DNA of 64,000 nucleotides, from the NCBI GenBank assembly GCA_016793325.1, contig JAEUKI010000078.1:62001-126000 (forward strand), in the 5' to 3' direction. The position numbers were made by a program, and so were the translations under genes. Within the stretch, counting starts at the first letter, position 1; each line of letters begins with the position of its first letter. The DNA is from Myxococcales bacterium (GTDB lineage: Bacteria; Myxococcota_A; Polyangia; Polyangiales; Ga0077539). The notes beneath the pieces are model-generated. The model made no database searches. It had not been told where the DNA came from and worked only from the letters and a program-made list of their open reading frames with translations. This document shows, piece after piece, positions 16,959-26,284 of the stretch.

Positions 16959-17897
16959 ATGCCCTATCGCCGCGCCGATCGACGCGATCGAATTCACACG
17001 TTCGAAGCCGTGAGCGACAGCGCGCGCTCGACGTTCTTCATCGCGCTCTCGGCGATGATCACGTCCGCGACGATCGCACTCTTCGGGCGCGTCGGCGGAG
17101 AGATTACATGCACACGCAATCAACTCACCAAGCGCTGCGTGCTGCATTCACACTACGCGGGACACACGTCGCAGACGCTCGTGACCGGCGGCTCGATCGA
17201 CAGCGAGCGAGGCCACCGCGGGATGGTTCTGCTCGGGTTGCACCATGGCTCTGGCGCGACGGCGACGTACGAGGTCGCGGTGCCACCGGACGCGCTCGTG
17301 CTCGACGCGCGGACGCGCGACGGGCGATGGAGGCGCGGCGCGGCGGCGTTCGGCGAAGCAGCGCTCCAGTTTCACGAGTTCGACTCGCCGGGCTACGCGG
17401 TTCGTCATCGATCGAAGTTCGCGCCGTGGACCGTGAGCGCATGCCTCTCGTTGGCAGCGATTTCTGCGGCGATTCTCGCGCTCTCGACCGCGCGCCGACG
17501 ACGCTATCGACTTCGCTTCGACCCCGACGCCGACACCGTGTTCGCATCCCGAGGAACGCTCTTCGCCCTCGGCCCCGAGCGCGAGGTGAAGCTCTCGCCC
17601 ACGCAAGCTCCAACGGTTCGTCTCACGGGCCACGGCGCAGCGTTGCAGAGTGGCGAACACCTGCTCCTGGACTCCCCCGACGCCGTCGAGCTCGGCCTCC
17701 TCGACTCGCTGCGTCGCGCGATGGAGCGCGCGCGCTCGACGGACGGTCGCACCTCGAGCCCTCTGCCTGTCGCGATCTACGCGATTCCCGCTGCGCTATT
17801 CGCCATCATCGCAGTGTTGCTCGCGGGCGGAGTGCTTCGCCACATGCGGTCGCTCCCGACCGAGTACGAAGCCACCGCCCCGCACGCTTCGCAGTAA
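16959..17897 (+). CDS. Membrane protein of unknown function
   Basis: A 312-residue protein with three likely membrane segments: STFFIALSAMITSATIALFG near residues 24-43, WTVSACLSLAAISAAILAL near 152-170, and a long C-terminal one around VAIYAIPAALFAIIAVLLAGG near 272-292. Between the first two lies a roughly 100-residue domain with two cysteines (TCTRNQLTKRC). Between the second and third is a hydrophilic domain with a PH-like feel (RYRLRFDPDADTVFASRG), but no family is recognised. The RCC1-like lipoprotein gene follows 19 bp downstream of the stop and is probably co-transcribed. Confidence 0.65.
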   Translation: MPYRRADRRDRIHTFEAVSDSARSTFFIALSAMITSATIALFGRVGGEITCTRNQLTKRCVLHSHYAGHTSQTLVTGGSIDSERGHRGMVLLGLHHGSGATATYEVAVPPDALVLDARTRDGRWRRGAAAFGEAALQFHEFDSPGYAVRHRSKFAPWTVSACLSLAAISAAILALSTARRRRYRLRFDPDADTVFASRGTLFALGPEREVKLSPTQAPTVRLTGHGAALQSGEHLLLDSPDAVELGLLDSLRRAMERARSTDGRTSSPLPVAIYAIPAALFAIIAVLLAGGVLRHMRSLPTEYEATAPHASQ

Positions 17898-17916
17898 GTG
17901 AGCGTAGACTTCGCCC

Positions 17917-19137
17917 GTGCGCATCTTCGCTAGACTCGTCGCGGCGGTGCTCGCGACCTCGTGCACGAGGCCGGCGAGACCGACGACGATCGCTGCGCAA
18001 CAAAGACCTCCGCCCGCCGAAGGGACCATGGCGCCCCACGCAGAAGCGATCGCGCCGCGATTGGCGCTCGGGGACTGCCACACGTGTGTACTCCAAGAAC
18101 ACGGCGCCGTGCGCTGTGTCGGGGCGACGCGAGCGCGCGCAGCGGCAACGCCAACCACGAGAGAGGTCATCGCTCGCTTGGCGCGAGCGCGGAGCATCGA
18201 AGGACTCGCGCCCCTGCGCAGCATCGCCGCAGCCGGCGCGCACACGTGCGGAATCACAGCGACCGGCGCCGTTCAGTGTTGGGACATGCTCGAGACTGGC
18301 GCAGCGTCGACTCCAACGACGATCGCCGGCGTCGAAGACGCCACGCAGCTCGCCGTCGGAGCGACGTTTCGCTGCGCGCTCACCTCGCGTCGCGACCGTC
18401 CGGTGCTCTGCTGGGGAAGCAACGACCACGGACAGCTCGGTCGAGCGACACGAACCCAAACCGCCGAGAGCGCCGCCCCTCCCCTCGGCCTCGGCGACGT
18501 CACCACCATCGCCGCAGGAATCGCTCACGCTTGCGCGACACGTCGCGACGGCGCGGTGCTCTGCTGGGGAAACAACGACCACGGACAGCTCGGCCTGCGC
18601 GACGCCGCGATCGTGACGACTCCGACGCGGATCGAAGGACTTCCGAGCGCGAGGGGCGTCGCTGCGGGCTCGAACCAGTCCTGCGCGATCAGCGCAGACT
18701 ACAGCGCGCGCTGCTGGGGCGAAGAGTACGTCGGCGATCCGCACCACCAGTTGAGTCGACCGCGCGATCGACCCAGCGAGTTCGTGGATCTCCAGGGCCG
18801 CGTCTTCGCGCGCTCCGTGGCGACCGCGCGCTTCGCGACGTGCGTTCTCACGCCAGAGTACTCGACGGCGTGCGCGAGCTCCGACGCGAGTCGCTCGCTG
18901 CCCGACTACACGGCGATCGAGCCCGAAGCGCGAACAGACGCACGCGATGTCGTTCAGGTAGGACTCAGCGATGCTCACGGGTGCCGACTGCGACGCGACG
19001 GCCGCGTCGAGTGCGTCGGAGCCAACGACTGCGGTCAGCTCGGATCACCGTCGTACGCAGAAATGCACTCGGCGCGATTCGTGCGGCTCGAGCTCTCGGA
19101 CACACGCGCGGATCCCACCACGCCGCCCGCGCGCTGA
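17917..19137 (+). CDS. RCC1-repeat lipoprotein
   Basis: A 406-residue protein. The GTG at 17917 gives a short signal and lipobox LATSC (Cys16). The mature part consists of RCC1/BNR-type beta-propeller blades with repeated elements: AAGAHTCGITATGAVQCWD, CALTSRRDRPVLCWGSNDHGQLG, CATRRDGAVLCWGNNDHGQLG, CAISADYSARCWG and CRLRRDGRVECVGANDCGQLG. Each blade carries a Cys pair around the W-G motif, which may be disulfide-linked outside the cytoplasm. Such Cys-rich RCC1 lipoproteins are common and multi-copy in myxobacteria; their role is not established, and surface binding or scaffolding is an inference. It is one of the few genes here with no enzymatic motif but a clear fold. Confidence 0.8.
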   Translation: MRIFARLVAAVLATSCTRPARPTTIAAQQRPPPAEGTMAPHAEAIAPRLALGDCHTCVLQEHGAVRCVGATRARAAATPTTREVIARLARARSIEGLAPLRSIAAAGAHTCGITATGAVQCWDMLETGAASTPTTIAGVEDATQLAVGATFRCALTSRRDRPVLCWGSNDHGQLGRATRTQTAESAAPPLGLGDVTTIAAGIAHACATRRDGAVLCWGNNDHGQLGLRDAAIVTTPTRIEGLPSARGVAAGSNQSCAISADYSARCWGEEYVGDPHHQLSRPRDRPSEFVDLQGRVFARSVATARFATCVLTPEYSTACASSDASRSLPDYTAIEPEARTDARDVVQVGLSDAHGCRLRRDGRVECVGANDCGQLGSPSYAEMHSARFVRLELSDTRADPTTPPAR

Positions 19138-19252
19138 GGTGCTTCCGGTCGTACTCGAGAGCGCCTCCGCCAACCGTTGTCGGCATGCGGGTTGGGGGCG
19201 TCGCAACCACCACCTTCCGTGTCTGTCTTCGTTCAGCCGACTGTCGGGGCGC

Positions 19253-19729
19253 TCACGGCCGCGCACGACTCCACGCGCTCACGCTTTGCAGTAGCGGACG
19301 CGCCGGGAGCCCCGCGGCCGCTTGAATCGACGCCAACGACGCCGCGGAGGCCTTCGCGGGACGAAACGCCCACGATTGTCCCATCACGCGACGACACGCT
19401 CCGCACGTAACGTGCTCGACCACGACGATGTCGCCCACGACAGAGATGTCGAGCGACGGGCGCTGGCCGGTGCTCGCGGCGGGTTGGCGACGATTCGAAA
19501 AGGTCTGCGTCGCCCGCATTCGCCGCGCGAGCCAATAGTCCACAGGTCCAGTCAACACAGCGACCGAGCCGTCGGCCGCGCACTCGAGGCGCATCGAGTC
19601 CGTGAGCTGAATATGCGCGCACGGGTGGGCCATCACCTGCACCGGCCAGTTGTCGCGGCGCCAGTCGGGAACCCACGAAATCAACGGAACGAGCGCGAGC
19701 ACCAGGGCAGGGAGCAAAGAGCGTTGCAT
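19253..19729 (-). CDS. Small exported protein with cysteine pairs
   Basis: A 158-residue protein starting MQRSLLPALVLALVPLISW, a signal peptide or N-terminal anchor. The remainder has cysteines at AHPCAHIQL, RLECAADGS and VTCGACRRV, and a hydrophobic strand DISVVGDIVVVEHV. A PH-like or small beta domain is conceivable, but no family is recognised. It lies 54 bp upstream (on the minus strand) of nothing else in its direction except the AgmX-domain gene, which ends before it. Codon usage matches its neighbours, which supports it as a real gene. Confidence 0.55.
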   Translation of the reverse strand: MQRSLLPALVLALVPLISWVPDWRRDNWPVQVMAHPCAHIQLTDSMRLECAADGSVAVLTGPVDYWLARRMRATQTFSNRRQPAASTGQRPSLDISVVGDIVVVEHVTCGACRRVMGQSWAFRPAKASAASLASIQAAAGLPARPLLQSVSAWSRARP

Positions 19730-19783
19730 GACCGTTCACTTGTACGGCCGAGCGCACACAAAGTTCTATCGTGCGCCCAGGGC

Positions 19784-21226
19784 TCACTCCGAGCGCATTG
19801 AGAGGGGATAATTCACGGTCACGACCGACGGGGGCGGGGGAAAGTTCCACCGGCGAAACGCGTCGGTCGCGCACTGGCCGAGCAGCGCGTCGCCCGTGTC
19901 GTTGGACGCGACCACCGCGCCCATCACGGCTCCGTTCGGGCCGATGACGAAGCGAACTTCGACGCGGCCTTCGGTCGTCGAGCGTCGGGCGAGCGCCTGC
20001 TCGAAGCAGTGCTGCACCTGGCCCATGTTGCGCTGCACCACGCGACGAATCGCGTCCGCGGGATACAAGCGATCGTCCGACGGCGCGCACGTCGCAGCCA
20101 CGCCCGGAGGCCCGCCGCAAACGCTCGGCCCGCGCGCAGTGCGGACCCTCGGCCCCACCGTCGCGCGCTCGCGAAGGCGCGAACCCGCGCCTGCAGCGGT
20201 CGAGAAGCGCTCGCCGAACGCGCCAACGCCCATCCCAGAGAAGACCTCGTCGCCGTACCCGATGCTGCTATCGCAACCGCAGCCCGAGACGATCTCTTCG
20301 CCGCCTCCGTGCGAAGCGATCCCTCCGCCGAGCCCGCCGAAGCCGAACGCGTCCGCCACGGTCGCGCCCACGGACGACTGTCCCGACACGCCGAGGACGC
20401 TGTTGGTCGGAGCGCGGAGCGAGTCGAACGCGGTCGTGAAGCTCGACGCCGAAAACGCCCCCAGCGCCGCAAATATCCCTCGCTGCGCGACCGCTTGTCG
20501 CCCGAGCACGCGCTGTTGATAGCGTCCGTACGCCGCCCCGAGCACGCGTTGCACCTTGGGACGCGCCTGGCTGAGGCGCTCGTTGGCTGCGCCGGGAGCG
20601 GGCTCGTTCGATTCGCCTCGCGCTCCGCGGGCGTCTGCGCCACGCGCGTCCTGCGCGCGGTACGTCCTCGCGACCATGTGCGAGATCCACAGGTCCCGAT
20701 CGCGCATTCCCTCGTCCGAGAGCATCGGGTGATAGCTCGCGTCGATCCACACGTTGACCCCCGCGAGCGCGCTCACGGCGATCGTCGCGCCCACGAACGC
20801 GCCCATCATCGCGCGGTCGACCTTCGCGCGTCGGGCGATCGCGCGCGCAGGCGAGACCCTGCGAACGCAGAGCTCGAGCGACCCGAGCGCGAGCGTCGCG
20901 CGCGCCTCGAGCGCGTACGGATCGAGCCCCGAGGCGGGCGGAGGACACACCCTCCACACGCCGCCCTCGCTTCGAATACACACCCACGAATTCGATTTCT
21001 CCGGCGCGTCTCCGAACAGCACACTCCGGTCGACGAACACGTCCGCCCCGCGATCCGCTGGGTCCGCGCTCGCGATGAAGCGCTCGCCCGCACGGAGGTG
21101 CCGGACGAGCAGGACCTGCGCTCCCCAACGAAGGATCACCTCGACGAGCTCGCCCGAAGGAGCGTCGAGCTCGCGGGGTTCGACCTCGACTCGGCGGTGC
21201 AGCGCGTAGCGGGGCTCTTCGGTCAT
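19784..21226 (-). CDS. AgmX/PglI C-terminal domain protein, single-pass membrane
   Basis: A 480-residue protein. Residues 1-130 form a soluble domain that could be FHA-like (VLLVRHLRAGERFIASADPADRGADVFVDRSVLFG). A membrane segment follows at about 139-160, then a long Gly/Ala/Ser-rich region with FGFGGLGGGIASHGGG. The C-terminal roughly 95 residues (IRRVVQRNMGQVQHCFEQAL, GRVEVRFVIGPNG, CATDAFRRWNFPPP) match the AgmX/PglI C-terminal domain, a TonB-C-like module known from Myxococcus gliding-motility proteins. I infer an envelope protein spanning the periplasm, like a TonB/AgmX-type energy transducer. The named domain is firm; a motility role is only by analogy. Confidence 0.78.
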   Translation of the reverse strand: MTEEPRYALHRRVEVEPRELDAPSGELVEVILRWGAQVLLVRHLRAGERFIASADPADRGADVFVDRSVLFGDAPEKSNSWVCIRSEGGVWRVCPPPASGLDPYALEARATLALGSLELCVRRVSPARAIARRAKVDRAMMGAFVGATIAVSALAGVNVWIDASYHPMLSDEGMRDRDLWISHMVARTYRAQDARGADARGARGESNEPAPGAANERLSQARPKVQRVLGAAYGRYQQRVLGRQAVAQRGIFAALGAFSASSFTTAFDSLRAPTNSVLGVSGQSSVGATVADAFGFGGLGGGIASHGGGEEIVSGCGCDSSIGYGDEVFSGMGVGAFGERFSTAAGAGSRLRERATVGPRVRTARGPSVCGGPPGVAATCAPSDDRLYPADAIRRVVQRNMGQVQHCFEQALARRSTTEGRVEVRFVIGPNGAVMGAVVASNDTGDALLGQCATDAFRRWNFPPPPSVVTVNYPLSMRSE

Positions 21227-21295
21227 CGCGTCCGTGGCGAGTGCCGACAGCGAGCGCGAGGCGAGGTTCCCAAAAATGTCAGCGCGCGCGGGCGC

Positions 21296-21604
21296 TCAGC
21301 GCTGCCACGCGAGCAGGGCGCGGACCACCATGAAGACGAACACAGCGATCAGCTCGAACGCCGTGATTCCCACGGTGATCGCGATGGCCGTGGTCCTTCG
21401 GTTCGGCCCGAGCCTTCGCTCGGCGAGGCGCGTGACCAAGAGCGAGTGCCCCAAAAACCAGAGAAAACCCGTGGTCGACACGAGGATCGCCGCGAGGTCG
21501 GGGCTCCGACGAAAGAGCGCCTCGGACGCGAAGTACAGCGTTCCGAGGACGGACACGTGGAGCGCGAGGCTCGCGCCGAGACATCTGAGCAGCGTCGCGA
21601 TCAT
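21296..21604 (-). CDS. Small membrane protein
   Basis: A 102-residue protein with three hydrophobic segments: LLRCLGASLALHVSVLGTLYF, DLAAILVSTTGFLWFLGHSLL and TAIAITVGITAFELIAVFVF, ending in a basic tail. Positive residues between segments 2 and 3 (RLAERRLGPNRR) suggest a defined topology. An ATG ten codons upstream (21634) is also possible; neither start has a strong Shine-Dalgarno. No family is recognised. It sits 69 bp downstream of the AgmX-domain gene start and 77 bp from the lipoprotein gene behind it, all on the minus strand. Confidence 0.55.
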   Translation of the reverse strand: MIATLLRCLGASLALHVSVLGTLYFASEALFRRSPDLAAILVSTTGFLWFLGHSLLVTRLAERRLGPNRRTTAIAITVGITAFELIAVFVFMVVRALLAWQR

Positions 21605-21681
21605 GGGCAATTCGCAGGGCGGGTTATGGGGCATCTGCGAGCAAAAGAGAACCCGCGACGCCACCGATGGCCCCGATGCCC

Positions 21682-22368
21682 TCAGCGCCCCGCCCACCCG
21701 GTGACGCACCAGCCGTAGCGACACTCGATCCGCGGAGCCGGTGGGATCACCACGGGGCCGCAGGGCTGCGAGAGGTTCATCGCGTCGCGGGCCTCGCGCT
21801 CGAAGCGGCGCGAAACGGCCTCGAATCGCTGACAAAATCGGTGCACCGGCGTGCACTCGCGCGTCGACTGGCAGCTCCTCCACTCGACGTGATCGAGCGG
21901 AACGAGCGCGCACCGCTGGTCCACGCAGCTCGCCCGCACCGGCCGCGCGACGAACCGCCCGTCGCACGAACCAATGGACAAGAGCCGCTGATTTCGCGCG
22001 TCGATCTCCGCGGATTGCTCTCGGTGCGCAGCCATCGGCCCCATGCACCCGCCCGTCACGAGCACGCACTCGTCGTCCCGCGAGCACGCCCTCGCCACCG
22101 CCGAAGACGCCGCGTCGCTCGACCCATCCGCGCTCGAATCGATCGTCGCGTCCGCGCGCGCGCTCGACGCGTCCATCCCTTGATCGACGACCGACGAGAC
22201 GAACACGTCCGCGCTCGACTGCGCGTCCTCGGACACGAGCGTCGTCGCGCTCGACGCCTCGGACCCAGTGACCACCGCGGGCTGCGTGTGCGACACGCTT
22301 CGTCGACTGCACGCGACAAACGAGAGCCCCGTGAGGGCGATCGAGAGCAGCGTGAGCGAGCGTCGCAT
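21682..22368 (-). CDS. Lipoprotein with Ser/Ala/Asp linker
   Basis: A 228-residue protein. MRRSLTLLSIALTGLSFVAC is a standard lipoprotein signal (Cys20). A low-complexity Ser/Ala/Asp/Thr linker follows to about residue 88. The C-terminal domain of about 135 residues contains eight or nine cysteines in spaced pairs (CSRDDECVLV, GGCMGP, CDGRF, CVDQRCAL, CQSTRECTP, CGPVV, CRYGWC), so a disulfide-rich periplasmic or surface domain is likely. Its Cys pattern recalls eukaryote-like knottin modules, but I recognise no family. It is divergent from the metallophosphoesterase gene across 112 bp. Confidence 0.65.
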   Translation of the reverse strand: MRRSLTLLSIALTGLSFVACSRRSVSHTQPAVVTGSEASSATTLVSEDAQSSADVFVSSVVDQGMDASSARADATIDSSADGSSDAASSAVARACSRDDECVLVTGGCMGPMAAHREQSAEIDARNQRLLSIGSCDGRFVARPVRASCVDQRCALVPLDHVEWRSCQSTRECTPVHRFCQRFEAVSRRFEREARDAMNLSQPCGPVVIPPAPRIECRYGWCVTGWAGR

Positions 22369-22480
22369 CGCAGGGACCAACGGCGCGAGCGTACCTCAAC
22401 CGGTCGCCGCGTTGTGCTTCACACTATTCAACGCGACGAACCCGGGCCCTGCACTATCAAAGACCGTCGAGCGGAGACCG

Positions 22481-23698
22481 ATGGCAAGCTTCTTCATGAT
22501 TGGCGCGGCCTCGACCGCAGCGGTGGTCACGCACGCGGCGTTTCGGCGCGGGCGGCTGTTCGCGACGTTCGCGGGGGTGTTCGTCGGAGTGCACACGCTC
22601 GCGGCGACAGCGGTCGCGGCGGCGCTCTCGACCGGGCCGCTGCAGATCGCGTTCGGCGTGGCCAACGCCGCTGTGTACGCGCATTTCTTCATGCTCGCGA
22701 AGCCCCGGTGGAAGCCCTCTTGGTATCGCGCGTTCGTGAGCGTCCCGGCGAGCTTCGTGTCGGCCACGACGCTGCTCGCGTTGCCTTTTGTGGGCGCGCA
22801 CGCGCTCGGAGCCCCTTCGCTGATCCTCACGGTCCCGCTCGCCATGGGGTTGTTCGGGCTCCTCGAGTCGCTCCGAACTCCGCGCGACGTCCACACGATC
22901 ACCGTCGATCGCAAGGACCGAGGTCCCCTCGCTCGCGCGTCGTTCACCAAAGAAAAACCAGCGCGATCGACGGATGCGCCGCGCGATCGGAGCGCGCTCG
23001 AGGTCGTTCAGATCACCGATCCGCACCTCGGGCCGTTCATGTCCGTCGAGCGGCTGCGCGCGCTCTGTCAGCGCGCAGTCGAGAGCGATCCGGACCTTGT
23101 TCTGCTCACAGGCGACTTTCTCACGATGGAGTCGCAGGCCGATCCCGACCTCCTCGCCGACGCCCTCGCGCCCCTCGCGCCCCTCGCGGGAAAGACCTTC
23201 GCGTGCATGGGCAACCACGACCACGAAGCGCCCGCCACCGTGCGCGAGGGCCTTCGTCGCGCGGGCGTCACGCTGCTCGTCGACGAGCTCGCGACCGTAC
23301 AAACGAGGCTCGGCCCCGTCGAAGTGCTCGGCCTCGACTTTCGCTTCCGCGATCGAAAGCGACACCTCGAAGAAGCGTGCGGGAGATTTCCACGCAAAGA
23401 AGGCGTCGCGCGCGTCGCGATGCTCCACGACCCCGGCGCGTTCGCCCACATGCCCGAAGGCAGCGCGGACGTCGTGTTCGCAGGGCACACCCACGGAGGG
23501 CAGGTGGGGCTCTTGCGATTGGGACTCGCGCACACGTTCGTCTCGGCGTTCACGAAGATCCCCGATCACGGGCTGTGGGCCCGCGGAAGAGACCTCCTCT
23601 ACGTGCATCGAGGCAGCGGACACTACGGTTTTCCGCTGCGATTGGGCGTGCCGTCCGAAGAATCCGTGCTGCGCGTCGAGGGGCTCACCGCGCGCTGA
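22481..23698 (+). CDS. Membrane-anchored metallophosphoesterase (YkuE/YaeI-like)
   Basis: A 405-residue protein. The N-terminal third has about four membrane segments (AGVFVGVHTLAATAVAAAL, NAAVYAHFFML, SFVSATTLLALPFVGAH and LILTVPLAMGLFGLL). The calcineurin-like phosphoesterase domain starts near residue 165 with all metal motifs in order: ITDPHLG, LLTGDFL, GNHDHEAP, MLHDPGAF and AGHTHGGQ. This layout is that of YkuE/YaeI-type membrane phosphodiesterases. The known family members act on UDP-diacylglucosamine or other phospho-lipid substrates; the substrate here is not known. ATG 22481 follows GGAG at a short spacing. The two-metal site implies Mn- or Fe-type chemistry. Confidence 0.82.
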   Translation: MASFFMIGAASTAAVVTHAAFRRGRLFATFAGVFVGVHTLAATAVAAALSTGPLQIAFGVANAAVYAHFFMLAKPRWKPSWYRAFVSVPASFVSATTLLALPFVGAHALGAPSLILTVPLAMGLFGLLESLRTPRDVHTITVDRKDRGPLARASFTKEKPARSTDAPRDRSALEVVQITDPHLGPFMSVERLRALCQRAVESDPDLVLLTGDFLTMESQADPDLLADALAPLAPLAGKTFACMGNHDHEAPATVREGLRRAGVTLLVDELATVQTRLGPVEVLGLDFRFRDRKRHLEEACGRFPRKEGVARVAMLHDPGAFAHMPEGSADVVFAGHTHGGQVGLLRLGLAHTFVSAFTKIPDHGLWARGRDLLYVHRGSGHYGFPLRLGVPSEESVLRVEGLTAR

Positions 23699-23773
23699 GC
23701 GAACCGCCCCGCCGCCGTCACGGGATTGTGCCTTGTTTCGTGCGAGGCCTTTCGCGTAGCGTGCGGCGTCCCC

Positions 23774-26284
23774 GTGTTGCCGAAACCGTTCTCGCGTCTG
23801 CGATCGACCGCCGCGCTGCTCGCATCCCTCGCGCTCGCAGGCGCTGCAGGCCCTGGCTGCGCCGCCGCCGGGGAGACCGTGGACCTCGACCAGCGCGAAG
23901 TGCGCCTGACGCTCTTGCATACAGCGGACTGGCACTCGCGGCTCTTTCCCTATCAGTTCAGGGTGCCCGCGACGGACGTCGGCCTGGGGCTGCAGCAAGA
24001 GCGCGGCCCCTTCGGCGGCGCGGCGCGCATCAACTGGCTCATCCAGCGCGAGCGCGCGCACGCAGACCGCGTGCTGCACCTCGACACGGGCGACTGTTTT
24101 CAGGGCGCACCTATTTTCAACTTCTTCGGCGGCGAGGCGGAGCTTCGCGCCCTGGCACACACCGGTGTCGACGCGGTCGTGATCGGCAATCACGAGTTCG
24201 ATCGCGGCGCGCTCAACGTGTTTCGGCAGTTCAATCGATGGGCGACGTTCCCGGTCCTCGCGGCGAACTACCAGTTCGATGACCCGACCACGCCGGGCTC
24301 CCCCGAGCTCGGTCGGATCGTGAAGCCGTACGTGATGTTCAACCTCCGCGGGTTGAAGGTCGGCGTGATCGGCTTCGGCAACCTCTCGTCGATCTCGAGC
24401 GTCTTCGATCAGCCCAATCGCACGGGAATCACGCCGCTCAACGCCCGCGAGGTCGCGCAGTTCTACGTCGACCAAGTGATGAACGAGGGCGCAGACGTCG
24501 TCGTCGGCGTCTCGCACCTCGGCCTCGAAGACGACCACCGAACGATCCAGTACACGACCGGGATCGACGTGATGCTCGGCGGGCACTTGCACATCGTCAC
24601 GAACCCCACCCAAGAAGAGACCGACTGCGCGCCCGAGGATCCCGACGGCACACACTGGGTCCCCGAGCTCGTCCCAGGCAACGGCGGGACACGCACAAAC
24701 CCGGGCGCCCTCGCCCAGTGCAACGACACCGTCGCGCCCTTCTGCTGCTCGCAGTGGGGCGTCTGTCCGCCCGACGCAGCGCGCGGCGCGAACTACGCAG
24801 GCTGGCGCGTCGCGCCGGGCTACCAGAAGCGCCGCTGCGAGTCGCGTCGCGTGCTCGTGCAGCACTCGGGCGCGTTCATGAAGTACCTCGGGCGCCTCGA
24901 CCTGACGCTCACGAACAACCTCGAGAAAATCGGCGAGGGCCGGGCCAACTTCAGCACGATCATCGGCGACCCGATGGTGCGCGCGCGCTTCTTGCGGCAC
25001 CGCTTCGAGGTCGTCGGCCATCGCTTCACGCTGTTGCCGGTCGACTCGACGGTGCCCGAAGAGCCCACGATGCGGCAGATGCTCGAGCCGTACGCGCGCA
25101 CGCTCGACAGCGCGGCCAACCTCGACACGCTCATCGGGTATTCGCCCAACGGAATCTCCCGCACCAACGTCGGCGGCGGCGACTCGCCGATGGGCAACCT
25201 CGTGGCGACCGCGATGTGGCGACGCCTCGGCGTGCAGACGGACTTCTCGATCACCAACACGCTCGGCATTCGCGACTCGATCCCGCCGGGGCCCGTGACG
25301 ATCGACCAGATCTACAACGTGTTTCCGTTCGACAACTCGATCTCGACCTTGCAGCTCTCGGGTCGCGAGGTGCTCGAGATGTTCGACTTCGTCGCGCGAA
25401 GGTCGTCGTCGCGCGGATGCAACTCGCAAGCGCAGATCGCAGGCGCGCGCGTGGTCGTCACCTGCGGCTCGTGCGACCGCGACGGAATGCCTGGCGACGA
25501 CGTCGACGGCTCGGGTCAGCCCCTCGTCGCGTGCGCAGAGACGGTCAACGTCGGGCTGCGGCAGACGAGCATCAACGGACAGCCGACGGGGGTTCCCGAG
25601 CGCTGCGAGCGCGACGAAGACTGCCCGTCGCCCGTTGCGGGGAGCACCGCGCCTCAAGATCGTTCGCTCTGCGATCCGTTGTCCCGCCGCTGCATGGAGC
25701 CGCTCAACCCGAACGGCAGCTACGCCGTCGCGGCCAATGACTTCATCGCGTCGGGAGGCTCGGGCTTCTTCGTCCTTCAGCGCAACACGACGCAAGTGAA
25801 CACGCGCGTCGAGCTCCGCGACGCCGTCATCGACTACGTCCAAGCGCAGCCCGCCTGCGGGTGGAACTCGAACCGCGAGGCCACCTACCGCATGAATCAC
25901 CCCAACGATCCGCCCCGCGCCGACGACGGGCTGCAGCTCTGCCAGACCGACGGCGACTGCGCGATGCTCGGCGCGGAGTTCACGTGCGCGTTTCAGGGGC
26001 AGGCCACGTTCGACCCGCGCGCGATGTCCATGTGCTCGGTCGCGACGACCGCTCCGTCCATGGACCTCGGCCGCTGCGTCGTTCGTCGCTGCGTGACCGA
26101 GCTCGCCGCGCAGCTCGCGGGCAACTGCCCCGAGAGCTCGCCCGCGAGCGACCCCAACGCCCGCGCTCGATGCCTCTGCGCAACCCAAGAGCGAGCCGCC
26201 AACACGTGCAGGATCCTCCCCTGCTTCGACGCGTCCATCGGCGCGGACTCGGACTCTCGACTTCGCATGGTGTCACGACGATGA
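23774..26284 (+). CDS. Secreted 5'-nucleotidase family phosphohydrolase with Cys-rich insertions
   Basis: An 836-residue exported enzyme. The signal peptide ends near AGAAGPGCAAA; Cys29 could be a lipobox, though the box is not canonical. The N-terminal metallophosphatase domain shows TADWHSR, DTGDCFQG, VIGNHEFDRG, GVSHLG and GGHLHI. The C-terminal 5'-nucleotidase domain shows SPMGNLVATAMW and QIYNVFPFDNSISTLQLSG. A Cys-rich insertion (DCAPEDPDG, PFCCSQWGVC) sits after the GGHLH motif. The tail has CRDxDC-type motifs (CERDEDC, CQTDGDC, CLCATQ). UshA-type enzymes release phosphate from nucleotides outside the cytoplasm. The start at GTG 23774 is a choice; 23726 is the alternative. The ATGA overlap with the next gene marks an operon. 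Confidence 0.85.
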   Translation: MLPKPFSRLRSTAALLASLALAGAAGPGCAAAGETVDLDQREVRLTLLHTADWHSRLFPYQFRVPATDVGLGLQQERGPFGGAARINWLIQRERAHADRVLHLDTGDCFQGAPIFNFFGGEAELRALAHTGVDAVVIGNHEFDRGALNVFRQFNRWATFPVLAANYQFDDPTTPGSPELGRIVKPYVMFNLRGLKVGVIGFGNLSSISSVFDQPNRTGITPLNAREVAQFYVDQVMNEGADVVVGVSHLGLEDDHRTIQYTTGIDVMLGGHLHIVTNPTQEETDCAPEDPDGTHWVPELVPGNGGTRTNPGALAQCNDTVAPFCCSQWGVCPPDAARGANYAGWRVAPGYQKRRCESRRVLVQHSGAFMKYLGRLDLTLTNNLEKIGEGRANFSTIIGDPMVRARFLRHRFEVVGHRFTLLPVDSTVPEEPTMRQMLEPYARTLDSAANLDTLIGYSPNGISRTNVGGGDSPMGNLVATAMWRRLGVQTDFSITNTLGIRDSIPPGPVTIDQIYNVFPFDNSISTLQLSGREVLEMFDFVARRSSSRGCNSQAQIAGARVVVTCGSCDRDGMPGDDVDGSGQPLVACAETVNVGLRQTSINGQPTGVPERCERDEDCPSPVAGSTAPQDRSLCDPLSRRCMEPLNPNGSYAVAANDFIASGGSGFFVLQRNTTQVNTRVELRDAVIDYVQAQPACGWNSNREATYRMNHPNDPPRADDGLQLCQTDGDCAMLGAEFTCAFQGQATFDPRAMSMCSVATTAPSMDLGRCVVRRCVTELAAQLAGNCPESSPASDPNARARCLCATQERAANTCRILPCFDASIGADSDSRLRMVSRR

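Noticed and set aside
22457..26188. A 1243-residue minus-strand open frame opposite the metallophosphoesterase and nucleotidase genes
   Set aside because: Its composition (Arg/Ala/Val/His) is that of a GC-rich antisense frame. The plus strand carries complete catalytic motifs.
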